Shown: one piece after another, positions 11,286 through 24,600 of the stretch
Layout of the letters: every line of letters begins with the position of its first letter
Numbering within the stretch: the stretch's first letter is position 1
NCBI GenBank assembly: GCA_038496675.1
Contig: CM076651.1
Span: forward strand, 15,822,762 to 15,886,761
DNA: 64,000 nt
Direction: 5' to 3'
Source of the DNA: Rachycentron canadum
Taxonomy: Eukaryota; Chordata; Actinopteri; Carangiformes; Rachycentridae
Program-made: the position numbers and the translations under genes
Notes under the pieces: generated by a model
The model's database searches: none
Told to the model about the DNA's origin: nothing
What the model saw: the letters and a program-made list of their open reading frames with translations, nothing else

Positions 11286-12487
11286 GTGAGTAAACGGGGA
11301 GGGGGTGAATGTTGAATATCGGGATGAATGCTTTTAAATCTGGATATTTATTGCTCACAGTGCACGAGGTTGTCGTGTCAGATTAATTTCGGCCAGTTGA
11401 TGGAGAGTGATAAACGGTCGTCTGGTAGCTAACGTTTAGGTGTCTCCTCGTGTGTTTGCACCGTTACGTGGTCCAGGTTCGGTTAACAGTTTAGTATGTC
11501 GTTAAAAGTCCTTTTTTCTTTCCTTTTCTTTCTTTTTTTTTTTAAACTAATAATGTTAATGTTACTCGTTTTCCTGCTCAGTGTTGGGTAGTCAGGTCCG
11601 TCTCGCAGCGGTAGACGCTGGAGTCACAGCCTTTCACAGCTTAACGCGAGTTTCCAGTGATAAAATGCACCGTGTATTGAATGATATGTTGCATTTTATG
11701 TTAAATTCCTCACACCCTCCCGTGCAGGTTACACCAGGAACAATGTGTCGAGTCCGTGCTGCTAAAATAAGCGTGCAACTCCTCCCTGCACTGCTCCACA
11801 ACATACAGCAGCGGAGGATTAGCCTACTTCCTCACTACATCGGCCAATTTGATTTTTTTTTTTTTTAAATGAAGATTTAAGCCCTTTGTCTGCACAGAAT
11901 AGATACTGTTGGATGTAGCAGACGGGCCCAGCTCACTGTCCCACCGTAGCCAACACCAAATAGGGTAGATTGAATTTCATGGGCGTATGCTTTAGCAAGT
12001 ATGGCTGACTGCAAGGACATGGAAAAACATGAGATATTTCGCCTATGTAGTCACGGGGCGCGGGAGGTATAGCTAAAATTCATTGTCAACATATTGCAAA
12101 GTTGTGTTGTTAGAAAACAATAAATTCTCTGTCTGCAGCTCCATTGTCACGTGCGATATCAGTATTTTTATTTGGCAAGAGCGCATTTCGCACCTACTAT
12201 GGATTCATAAATGAAAGGCATCACCTTGCAGCCTTTATTTGACTGTTAACTGTTTGATCGGCTGCTGTTTACAAAACATTAAAGCGCTTTAGTGCCTTTG
12301 GTCGGCCATATTTGTTGTAGGCTGTTATTACTGGATGGTCATTGTGTTTAAATGTATTCTTGCAGTTTGTACATTTCAAACGAGGAAACAAACGCAGTCT
12401 CGCCTCATTTATTTAACATCAGATATTTAGATATCATTTCTTACTTTACAGAGCGAGTGCAAACTTCTCTTTCTCTGTTTCCCTCAG
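11286..12487 (+). other. kif1b: Intron in the kif1b 5' UTR
   Basis: Bounded by gtgagt at 11286 and ctccctcag at 12487. The first 300 bases keep some CpG enrichment. T-rich runs near 11.52 and 11.85 kb. No coding exon recognised. Confidence 0.55.
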
Positions 12488-12641
12488 GAGGTGTTTACAA
12501 GGAATCTTACTGGGAGACAGTCTTAAACCACAAACATGTCTGGGGCGTCTGTAAAAGTCGCCGTTCGGGTTCGGCCCTTCAACTCCAGGGAGATGAGCAA
12601 GGAGTCAAAATGTATAATTCAGATGCAAGGCAACACTACAA
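12488..12641 (+). CDS. kif1b: kif1b coding exon 1 (5' UTR 12488-12535, start ATG 12536)
   Basis: Acceptor tccctcag, donor ACAA|gtaagt. MSGASVKVAVRVRPFNSREM begins at the ATG. An in-frame TAA four codons upstream and A at -3 support the start. Encodes beta strand 1 of the motor, including the RVRPF motif. Confidence 0.96.
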
Positions 12642-15600
12642 GTAAGTGGTCCACTGGCAAGCGCACAACACACTTTTAGGGACATGCCAGTCCACTGGCA
12701 CGCACACAAATTTATACAAGCCTTCTGCAAAGGGAAGTCCAGTATACCACACATGCACCCGCCTGTTCTTCCTTAAGGGGTCTTAGTGGAAAACAGTAGA
12801 ATGAGCAGACTGAATAGCGAATGGTTGGGGACAAACAGCTCAAAAGAGAATAAAAGGCTTACAGAGTGAAATTCCTCCTCCTCTGAAGGGGCCTGCATGC
12901 CTGAGGAGTCTCTGTGTGAGAAAAGCTGAGTTGGTTCATACTGGGAGACCCAGGGGTCGCTACAAAGCCTGGCCTGCAACCCCCCCCAATTCATCAAGGC
13001 TTTATGGCACAGTTGGTGTTTTAGAATGGATATGCACGTTGCTTTGTAGTTTATGATTATGTTATCTCTTAGCCTACACAAACAGTTTGTGATCAGCTCA
13101 TAGAGGCATATAAAGTTTTATGACCAGCAGTTTAATCATTTACAAAATGCAATTTGCTGAAGTTTCACAAAAAAAAAAGAAGTGTTTATCTTATATTTAC
13201 AAAGGCCCACTGACATCAGATGAGAATGAGCTTGGTTCGGACGATGTTGTGTAGACATATGTAATGTGATTCAGCTTTACATTCACATCTTGGTTTTACA
13301 TCACTCTTGGTTTTTTACTCATGTGCATGATGTGTGAAAATATGGCTTTAAAATTCCTTGAAATTCAAAATTGATAATGGAAAGATGGATGTATTCAAAT
13401 AAGCTTGATACTGAAATCTGATGTATTGCAGCAAAGTATGTTAAAAAATGTAGTAATTATGTGCGTTTGTTAAATCATTTTATAACTTTCCATGAAAATA
13501 TTTGACTTGATGGCTTAAATCTGTGATGATGCCCTGCTTCTGCTCTGTTTTTGGGGAAACTATGAAAGGATATACATCAGTAGAGAGAGCGGAGAAAACC
13601 TGAATGTGGTTTGTGGTCTTGTGATTCAACCTGCTTCCTTGTGACTGTGAGTCATCAGGTACTGTGTAGGGCTAACTGCCTCCTTACTCATGCCTGTGCT
13701 GTATGCCCCATTGCAGATGACAGATGAGCACGCTCTATGATATTAACATGGAAACATTTAATGGCTCAGTAACATGATAGCATGTGACAGCAGAAACCTG
13801 TTCTGCCAACACTCTCTCTTATTTGCTTCAAATCCTGTCTGTCTGTCAGTTTTATTGGGTTTATTAGACTAAGCCTATATGAATCTTCCATAAGATCAAG
13901 TGTCCCTTCAAGTTATGGCTCACTTGCCTTTTATCTGTCATACTCTACCAAAGAGAAGCTTTGTGTCAAATCCCCAGTACTTTTACTCCATATCCCCGGG
14001 TTTTCATTATGCCAAAGTCACTCGGAGGTGCTGGAGGGTGACTCGTGGTTTGTAGAAGAACTGCAGTGGAATATGCAGTGTTTTTGGGGGTTAGGGAGTG
14101 TGTGTGTGTGTGAGTGAGGTAGAGGAGGTGGCTGCAGTACTGCCTACTCTACCTCCTATCACATGGGCAGATTGCAGAGCAGAAAGGGAGGTTGGCAGGC
14201 GGCCATACTCTCTCCCTTCATCAGGACTTCATTGCAGATGGTATGCTGAGAATGCTGTCTTAGTAGGATGCTGAGGGGTTGAATGGTAGGTAGTGGTTGA
14301 AACATGCAGAGGTTCATACAGGACATGCAGTTGAAGTTGTCTCACATGCAGTGTGACAGTTATCTCTATGTCTGCAGTTGTGTTCACTGGATTTCCTCAC
14401 ACTTTGTGTTTATCACTGTGTACCAAAGTCATATTGAACTTGGCGAGCGATGATCATCAGCCGATGCCTTTGCCAATGTCAAGATGAAATTTGTTTTGCT
14501 TCACCATTAATGCAGTAACTTATTATCATTATTTGTAGTATTAAGTTAATATTATGTTTAATTTGCCCCAGCACAGTTTAACAAATATAACTAAGTGCAT
14601 ATAGGCAATGCTTGCATCACTGACGTGCGCACACTCTCACACTCTGCCCCTGAATTATGTCACATTTTTATTGAGTTTATTTAGTCTCAACAGTCGTTTG
14701 TTTGGTAGTTTGCACAATGTTTTAATGTATGGCCACACTTGATATTTGTAATGATAAAATTATTTCCTATTTGAATAACATTTCGCAAGTATTGTGCAAA
14801 TTGTGTTTCTTTGATTTGGTAAGGTTTTTTGTGTCACACATTGATACTGTAGGATTGTTTTCAAGACTAGAAAGCAAATGAACAAATCTCACAAATAAGG
14901 TTGGAATGTAGTTATGAGATGTTTGTAATTTGCTTGGTTTTAATTCAGCTCAAATTAAGTTGTGCAATGTGACTTAACATTTTATGTTGTGTTATGATCA
15001 ATGAGTGATTATGGTGATCTATTTTTGAGCCATGCACTCTTCATTTTTTTGACAATGTGATTGTTTTCCAAGTGATTAAACTAGTTGGTGTTGTTACTTT
15101 TGTTGATCATGTTGCATTCACCACTGTCTGGTAGTCATGGCCAATAAGATCCAATCAGTGTCTGCCCATCCAAACTACAGCACAACCCCCAGGCTTTCAG
15201 ACTAAAATGGCTCCAGCAGCATTTTTAATAGTCTCCGTTTTAGGGGCTCGAGTAGTGTGGACGCCAGGTATAAATGCTGAAGAAGTGATGCATTTTAAAA
15301 CTCAGACATATCAGTGTGGACGTAGACTCAGGCTCAATTTTTGTGCGCGTGCCATCCATATTGCCAGCTTAGTGACATGAGTTGAACGGGACAAAGGAAC
15401 ATGGCTGAACAACACGTTATACTTTTTTAAGTGGACAGTCCATGAATACATGCATTTGTGAAAGTAACCAACAAGATTAATTTGGTAAATATCCATTATG
15501 ATGCTTTTCCTGTATTTTGCTCTGCTCTAGCTCAAATTCCTAATGATAACAATGAATTCCTTGTTTCTTGTTTAAAAATGTTCACAACAGAAAAAAGAAT

Positions 15601-18600
15601 AACAACATCCAAAGAAACTTCTCAAACCCCTGGTGCAGCAAAATCCACTTAGGATTTCTGTGTTCATTGCTTCAATCAGAATCGACAATGCCATAGTGCG
15701 AGCCTAACTTAGCATCTACTCTACATGTGTATGTATGTTATTTTAGGAGGTCTTTAGTGGAGGCTAACCTTTAAATGGGACTGAAAGCTGCCTGACAGAA
15801 ATGGGCTGGAATTGCTTGGTCAGCTTGTAGGTGTTTGGCAGATGTGTGGATGAAGCCATGACACTCCCCTTATTGTTGTGACTCGCTCAAGGGCGTATGT
15901 GTCTGTCTGTGTGCATGTGTCAACAACACAGAGCAAGCGAGAGCTTGGGGGCAAGGGCAGGATATGCAGTCTGCCTTTCTCTCTCTCTCCTTTTCACCAT
16001 GCATGGAGGGTTGTCAAGGATAGGTCGCAGGCCGAGGGGCAGCAAATTGATTATCCAGTGTGCAGGAAATGTGTCCAAGGCCTCTGCGGGCAGGCTGGAA
16101 ACAAGTAAAGACCTCTTTCAGTGGAAGCTCTTAAACATAGCGGAGCTAATGTAATTATGAAGGGGTATGTGATGGGCTGTTGCATTAGTTAGTGTTGGTG
16201 CTCCAAACGTTAAATAACTACAGAACACCCAAAGCCTGCCTTCATTAGAGCCCTGATGCCTTCTCCACACCGGTCTCTAGTTACGTAACCCATGTGTTAT
16301 GTTCCCCACTCAGTCAGTGAGCAGCCACTCACGTATGTATGGCCATGGTTGATAGATCTTGCACTGTGCACAAAGATAAGCATATCCTCTGTTATGTTAG
16401 AGCATTACGCTGACTTAAGAGGAACTAACCCGCCTGCAGATTGCCACATGATCAATTTTTTTTTTTTTTTTTTACAGTCAATGCTTTATCAAAAGCTATC
16501 CACGTTTTGCAGTGCTGGCTATTACACAATATCACCCCCTATGCTAGGAGTAAACTAACTGACAATTTGTTAGAGCAAACATAAGGTCACCATATCAATC
16601 CAACCTTAACCTTTCAGATACAATTCTGCTGAGTCTCCCATGAGTGCAGGGTAAGTGGATGGTGACCTTACAAAAAACCTACAGGGTGGAATTAGCTAAG
16701 ATCCAGTGTCAGTTACAGATAAGAGGGGGAGACAAGTGGTGAAGGAACATGGGGACCGTGGCTTTGGATGAGAGATGGGCCTCCCATTGCTGAACTCTGT
16801 GCAGACAGGGCCGATTGACCTGATTAGGACCAGTAATCCGCTGACTTGCCTCAGGTCGCCACGCCCTCCTGCCGTAAGCTCTGTGACCCTTGCAGGTGTA
16901 CGCATAGTCACATACAACCGCTGAGGGTGTTACATTCCTCATCGCCTCATGCTTGTTTTGAAGCGACACACATTTGCCCACGCATGCTACTTACAGAGCA
17001 GACTCGCACATTCCAGACCGACCTCCTAATGAAGAGGCAGGACTGGCAGATGTCTGTCTGTTCGCAGCTCATGCTGTGTCATGGGACTTAAAGGCCAGAG
17101 GCACAAATACATGTCATGCTGCTTATCCAGTTTTCATCACACCTACCTGTAACAGCTGTATGAGAGAAAGTGACTGATGTTGTCTTGCAATTTTGCAATG
17201 TTTTTTAACACAAAATTTGAATTATTTTGTTTTAGTTTACAAAAAAAAAGTTTTAAAACCTTTTAATAATATTGACCAGGAAGAGACAATAATCATGTAA
17301 GTCTGGATGTGAGAGAGTCTATCAATGTAATATCTCACTGTATGTGGTCATCTTCTATGATGCGTCATCAAAGCAACAATGGTTGCAACAAAAACTTTTT
17401 GAACGAATGAAAGAAAGCTTCTAACGTGTTTCTTTTTCACATAATTTGCTCTAGATAACATTGGCCTTGGATTTCTGCCCTCAGATCCTCTTAGGGTTTT
17501 GGTATCAGTGATGCAGGTTGTTGTGTGATACTGAGATATTTAGTGAAGCTGAATAGTACTAGACAGCTAAAGTAGGGAATGTTGATGGAGACTGGATCGA
17601 GCTGTACATCTGGATGAGAATATCTTCACAATATTTCATTTGAATGACAAGCCTTAATATCAGGTTTTTACAACGCCTGAATCCTTCTTTATTATTGAAA
17701 TCCTCTCTGAATGAGACGGGCATAAAATCTGCATTAAGATGAATAGTTTAGGTGAAATTCTGTTAATGCAGTCAGCGTTAAAATCAAATGGCATTGTTAT
17801 GGTTTACATTGCTAACTAAACTTTCATAAATACATGTTTTGAAATGAATAACGAACCACAACATATCATTTCACATCAGAGATGGCCTGCAAGCCGGAAT
17901 GTACTAGAAGTAGAGGGGGAAAGTGATAAATTCCTTCTCTTACTAAATTAAGGTTTCAGCTTTGTAGCTGGTCAAGCGACTTATAGTTTTCACTTCACAA
18001 CTTATCTTGACTCCACATCACCACCTACCTACAAAGGCAAAATTCTAGCAGTGTGTGCCCACATATAAACATTTGTTTCGATGCCTTTAGTTCAGTGCTG
18101 TGTCAATTTGCTTAAGAAATAACTTAACCGGAAACACTTCTGGGTTAGCATGCTGTTTGACACTAGCCTATAGAAACGCATGAAACATTTGATAAAAGTT
18201 AACTTTTTGACTCAGCGGTGACGTCACCAGCAGGTCGTATAACAAGTGAATTTATTTTCCCGCCACATCTGAGAGCCTGAGGATCAGCTTCAGATTACTG
18301 GTTCGATCAGTGACGAAAAGCAAAAAAGAAGTGAATCTCAAAGAAGTGACCTTCTGTCAGATCTGGGACCCAAATAGTTTCTTTGCAAAAGCTCTTACAC
18401 AGCTTACTAGCAACAGTGATAAATGTGCAGTAGTCCTTCAGTGCTCACCTTATGTCATTGAATATTTTCCATACATTTGTTCACCTCATTCTTTTTGGCT
18501 CAGGCTTTGTTCCAGTGTGTGATGGGTCTGAGTGGAAACTGTTTGAGCCTTTTGCAGAAAATATGGGATATTAGAGGAGAGGATGGGATCTGAGCTCACT

Positions 18601-21600
18601 CGAGTGGGGGAGGGGGCATGTAAACGCAACCACAGCAGCAGAGACAGTGAAAGTCGTGCACGAGCATTATTCACATGTAGGACAGCGTGAGGTGGCATCA
18701 CAAACACTCGGCCGGCTAGGGATGATGGGATTCCAGTCATAATATTGGAGGCTGATAAATGCAGGACAAAAAAAAAAAAAAAACTGAACTGAACTGAACT
18801 TCAAACTGAAAGAAAAGGAGAAGCTGTAACATGTTTCCATTAAGCGGCCGTCATTATCCCAGAGTTTGTGCCTCCAATGCAAGAAATGCCTGGCCTTTTC
18901 TTCTCATTAAAAAAAACAACAAAAAGACATTAAAACACCCACCACTCAGTCCTTAATTAGATATCTTGTTCTGGTGTTTTCCTTCGCAGCATAGATCCCT
19001 TCAGAAAAACAAGATATTGATGCTCTTAGGGGGCTGTTCCTAGAGGGCTCCGCTTCGATTGTCTGCAGACCAAATAAATCCATTAACATCCATAATATAA
19101 CCTGAGATAAAAGGCCAACCCCGGCCCTCCCTCACATAACAAGGTGGAACAACACAATGCTAAATTAGTCTGGTGAAATGCAGTTCATACAAATGCTGAA
19201 ATGTGTCCTAACTGTACAGTGGCATGCAAACAGTTGATGGGGTTACAAAGGTTGTACATGAGCATGGTGGACAGAGAATTAGGAATGTGTATGTCCCTGT
19301 CCTTTAGTTGTGTAGGCAGACAAGTAAATGAGAAAATACTAACAAATATTATCAAAATAAAACCCACTGGAAAATAATTAACTATTTTTATTATTTATAA
19401 TTTATAATTAATTATTAATAAACAAAATCACTTGAATGCAACTTGCTAGCTGAGATCTTCCGCCTTTGGGCCTGTGTGGCTGAATATAGATTTGTGGACT
19501 AATAAAGTAACAGTAGAACCAGTTTGTGCTCACAGTTGCCCACATCTACCACCATTCATCTCTGACTTGATGATGAAAGCAGGGACTTGAAAGCAGATAA
19601 TGGTGTGTTTTGTTTTCAAGTCATGGCACTGGCTTGCTCCTCTTACCTACTCTTTGGTTCATTGCCTGAGTTGGGTGAAATGGCTGGACTTTCCCACATT
19701 CAATGGAGGGTAATTTTTTTTTTTTTTTTTAAAGTTTTTGTGCCCTCCCTGACACAGCTCTCTTTCCAGACTGTATTGTTTGGTTTCTTCTCACAGTCTG
19801 AGGGCTGAATTCAGAGGCAAACTGGAGAGCTTTGCAGTCCAGGCACGGGCAGCTTGGTGGTAGGCATGATGCTCACTTTGTATTATTCATGAGTAAGAAG
19901 TGAAGGGGGTTAGCAGTATATTATTTTTGAAACCTCAATTGATAAGATGGCTGAGCTGACTCTTGATCTGGTTGGCGACTGTGGTCCTCTGCCTCTCCAA
20001 AATGGAGTTATGTCATGCTACTGTTTGATTAATGTGCAGCAAATTGAGATCAGTAGTGCATACATACACACAGATGCATGCAGTTTCACATGTCATTTCT
20101 GTCCTCCACAGAGAAAACGCTAAAAGGTATTAGTCATCTGACATTAGCTTGAGGCATCGATCGTTGCTTGTCCTTAATGTTCTCACGTTATAGCAAACAA
20201 GTGATGCAGCGTGTTATTTTTATTTATTTTAAAGATTGGGAATGAACAAAAATATGTGATTTTTCACAGATTCGTGTGACAGAGTTGAGTTCATGATGTC
20301 ACAGTGCTTACATAAAGCAGGAGAGCATTTAAAATGAGACTTCAGTCTGTGAGCAGAGGCTAGTTGAGGAAATCCAGGTCACTGCTCTGTAAAATGGGCG
20401 CCTTTTGTGAGCAATGAATGTAAGGGGCTCTGTATTTCCCTTGTCTGGGCAGCTTGGTCTACACTGTTGTCAACACTCAAACATTCTGCCCGGATCATAC
20501 GATGATCTCTATGCTGTTTTGAGACAAATCTGCAACAGTGTTTTATTATAATTCAAAGTTGTGGCAAAACAGATTTGGAACTGTTTGATATTATAATGCA
20601 AATTCACTGTTTATTCCCCATAACGGCTTTCACTTCTCTATTTTTTTTTATTTATGGCCAGCAATGACTAATACTTGGAAAGCTTTCTAGATGAGCTTTT
20701 CCCATTCTAACAAGACACAAATTCATGGACTGTCAGAGATTATAGAAAAATCATAGATTGTTGGAGTTGAAGGAACTGTTATTATTCAGTCTGCTGATAT
20801 TGCGACATGGCATCTTCGTGTGCATACTACTCATTTATTAATACCATTGCCCATAATGTTGATAATCAAAGTTGAGCCTAATGTTTTGATACCACATGTT
20901 TAGACATCTCCAGGATATTAACTGTGGAGGAAACAATTACACTTTAAACCATTTCAGTTTTTGTTCGGAATCACACGCAGACCCACTTCCCCAAAGTTCA
21001 TTGTGAAAAGGTTGACATAGACAAGTTTGAATTGTGAACACAATTAAGTTCTGTTTTTAACTGGAAACCACTGGACTTTTCTATAACAGTGGAGCTATTA
21101 CTATAGCTTTCCATGACACAGGATGTGTTGGGACAGGCCTCTGAACTTTGAGGCAGCACCTGCAAAGAGAATATCCTCTTTGGACTTGGTCCATGAGAAG
21201 CAAATTGCCTCTTTAAACTGTAAAAAGAGCCAAAAACTCCCGAGGACCATTTTTAAATGTTGACATTAAAGTGCAAACAAAAAATATGTTGATTCTTGAC
21301 AAGCTGCTGTGTTGAGAATCAGCTGAGGTACACTGTACATTGCACTTGCATGTCATTGGCATATAATTTGGATATTTATTCTTATCTTACCTCTGATTTC
21401 ATGCCAGATCTATGTGCCTTGTGGATTTAACCCCCATGTCATCACCTGAGACTGCCTGATATCCCTCTTGCTTTGTTGAAGTTCTGTGTTTGTTTAGCTT
21501 CTGAATGGAGTCCTGCTGGCTTAGCGTGTTTTCTATGTCTGGTGGCTTCTAGAAGCCTCCCTTTAGTCTCTTTTATAATGGGCTCAGTGAGTCTGTGTAA

Positions 21601-24600
21601 ACAGCTAATATTAAAAGGCACTTGCAGCCCAAGCTAGCTATCAGTGTCTGTGGGCTGGGAGCAATGTATGGTTTGGCTAAGAGTTTGGCAGAAAGGTTGG
21701 GCGGCTGAAATCTGTCCATTCCTTCCTGTCACTGACAGTCTGTCGGCATGTGAAGCACTAGCCACCATCTGCTGCTGTATAAATAGACAGTAGTCAGAGC
21801 TGGAACAGCTGGCACATAGGCCAGGACTGTGCCCTTTCCCACTGCTTTCCAGCTAGACAGGCAATGAAACCCATAGTCATTTTAATGTATGACTTCCCTT
21901 TTACTATTGGTATGGAGTTGATAAAAAGCAAGCAAGACCTCTTATTTTCTGGTTATGAGACTAGGCTTATAACAATTTGTCTTTCCATGCACTTATTAAT
22001 TTCAGCTCTCTGATGGTTTCTTTTTAAATGCCATGTTAACAATAACTCCAGCTTCTTAAACTGAAAAGAGGAAATAAGAGAAATCCCAATACCAAATGTA
22101 TATGCATAATAAAACCAGTATCCTTGCTTCATCACTGCAGACTTACTCCAAACACTATAGTGTTCATTTCTGCAAGTAAACTTGTATTTTATTGCAGTGC
22201 AAGTAATATATATTCGCATTTCCTGCCCAAACCAGATTTCTTCAAATAACCTGGTTTCATGGGTGCAGGTAAAGGCAGTTACTGTGTTTCAAATATCTCT
22301 AAAGTGGCACTCATTTTTTTCACAGTGATGGTAAAATAAACACTTTTCAATGTAGTCTAGTTGTTTTTAATGTACAGTTTACATTTAGCTGACTCCAGTC
22401 GCTTTCTAACAAAAACATTTAAAGTCTCTTTTTTTCATAAATGTGGTGGTCACTTTTTCTGCAAAGAGGGGGGTAAGGCAGTGTGAAAAGGGTCATTGTG
22501 ATAGAGGGGACTGGGCACATAAAGCCTTGTCATAACAGATTACCTAATGCGTTTTGCAGGCTCTGTTGTCAACTGCAATACCCTGCATTCAGTGCATTGT
22601 TCTGGCGTCTTCCTGCTTTTTTCCCCTCTCTTCTTTCCCAGTAGGAAGACAAAAATTACGTGATCAGCCTTCTGAGTAGAAACTGAGGATTCACTGGTAC
22701 GAACTAAGTGCCTTGCTTTTAGTTTCAGTAATTACTCTGATGTAGATGCTTATTTGATAAAATGAAAATGTGTGCTGGTGACATTAAAAGAAAGTTAATT
22801 AGATGTAGTTTGTCTGAGTCAATGGTGATAATATGGATTCTGGACACAACAAAGTAGTATTGAATTGCTGTGTGGATTTTTTTTTTTTTTTTTTTTTTTA
22901 ATGCAACAAGGCATCTCCCTGACCAGATGGGAAAGTGCACGGTACCCCAGCATGTAATCAAGATACCACATGTTAGTTTCTGTTTTGGATACGTTGTATG
23001 TCCTGTGTTGTGGCTGTGACAAGCTCAGCTGTTTGTCAAATGTGCGGAGCAGTGCTCAGACACTACTTTTAGCCTGCAGCTTTGCGCTGCATCCAGTAAC
23101 AACTCTGTCACCTGTGCCGCAGCCCTGGCAACCAAAGCACCACAACTCTCTTCTAAAGACACTGGATACAACATGCAGAGCATTTCTGTGGCCACCTCAG
23201 CATCCACCCCATTCACTCATTTATACTCTATTAAGAGCAGCCATATTAGTATTAAGGTGGCAATGCTGAAACCATCGGATGGTGTCAGTAGCTGCTTTGC
23301 TTCACCACTCATGCACAAACTGACACAGGTGTGTACTGTTGTATAGTGGAAAACAGCATTAGAGCTATAATGGCATCAGGTTCTCCCTTGACATGGTGGC
23401 AGGACACACCATAAGTCGTCAAATATTTAGATCCCTTGTTTACTTTTCTTATTTTTTAATAATAAGGTATTATTACCATAGCAGACAGTGTACATGAATA
23501 GCAGTGTTCGGAAACACACAACTGCTTTTTCTAAAACTACCTGTCTGTCTCTGTCAAAACCCTCTAAAGATATAATCTGGCAATTGTGTTACATTACTTA
23601 CCATCATCTCTCAGTGCAGTTCTGTTGTGACTAAACTGCTGGTGTAACAAACATTTGCAAACATTTAGTAGAAAATGGCAGCCTGTGAGTGAATTAATTG
23701 AAATAGTATTCTTTAGAAGTCAGCTGTTACATCATACTGCTCCCCATATATATACAGACCCCGGGGAAGCTATTAAAATTCCTCAGTCTCGCAGAAAGAA
23801 GCACACATGGTAATTACTATTCTGCACAGATATTATTTCTCTGAATGCCTGCCTTCCCCTAGCAGTTCATGCACACGTTTTCCTTATTTATTTCACAGAT
23901 GCATCTGTTTAGTGACCTTATCCACTTCCTGTGATGCTTTAAAGGCTTCGATCAGCTAGCGGGTTCTCAGACGGTTTACTAGAAGAGATGCTGATATATT
24001 CAGCCATTTTAGAACCTGCTTGCCTGTTGGTCCCAGGTGAATGGGGGCTAGCTTTTAGTTCCCATCTGGTGCTCAGAGACCTCCTAACAACCTAATTACT
24101 GAGGGGTATCTTTTCTTTCCTGGTCAGATTATACACCCCACGTTGAACACTGGGAGTACAAAATGTCTGCCGGCTACAACCAGCTGAGTGATGTGCTTTA
24201 GATAGAAGGATGTGGTTAGTTAACTGGTATCCACCCTGCTTTGAAAACGAGAGCTCCTGTGGAGTGCCAACATCATATCAGTCCCTATATTCTGGGGAGC
24301 AGGAACTGAAAATTCAGAGCTGTAGCATTTTAGAAAAACAAACATTTGACCCTCACATGCCACTCATTAGTTTGCATCTTATATCTGTCTTGAGAGACTT
24401 GTTTCTCCTATGTAGTACCCCAAATGGGTTCAGTATTTCCCCAAATGGCAACACAGTAATGATAATTATATTATTTGCTTACTTTTTTTAAATTTGCTTT
24501 TTTTTGAGAGAGAGAGAGAGAGGGTGGATATGATTTACAACAAAGGTCCTCAGACAGAACCAACCCATGGATGCTGCAGACATTTGTTGTAACCCCTCTA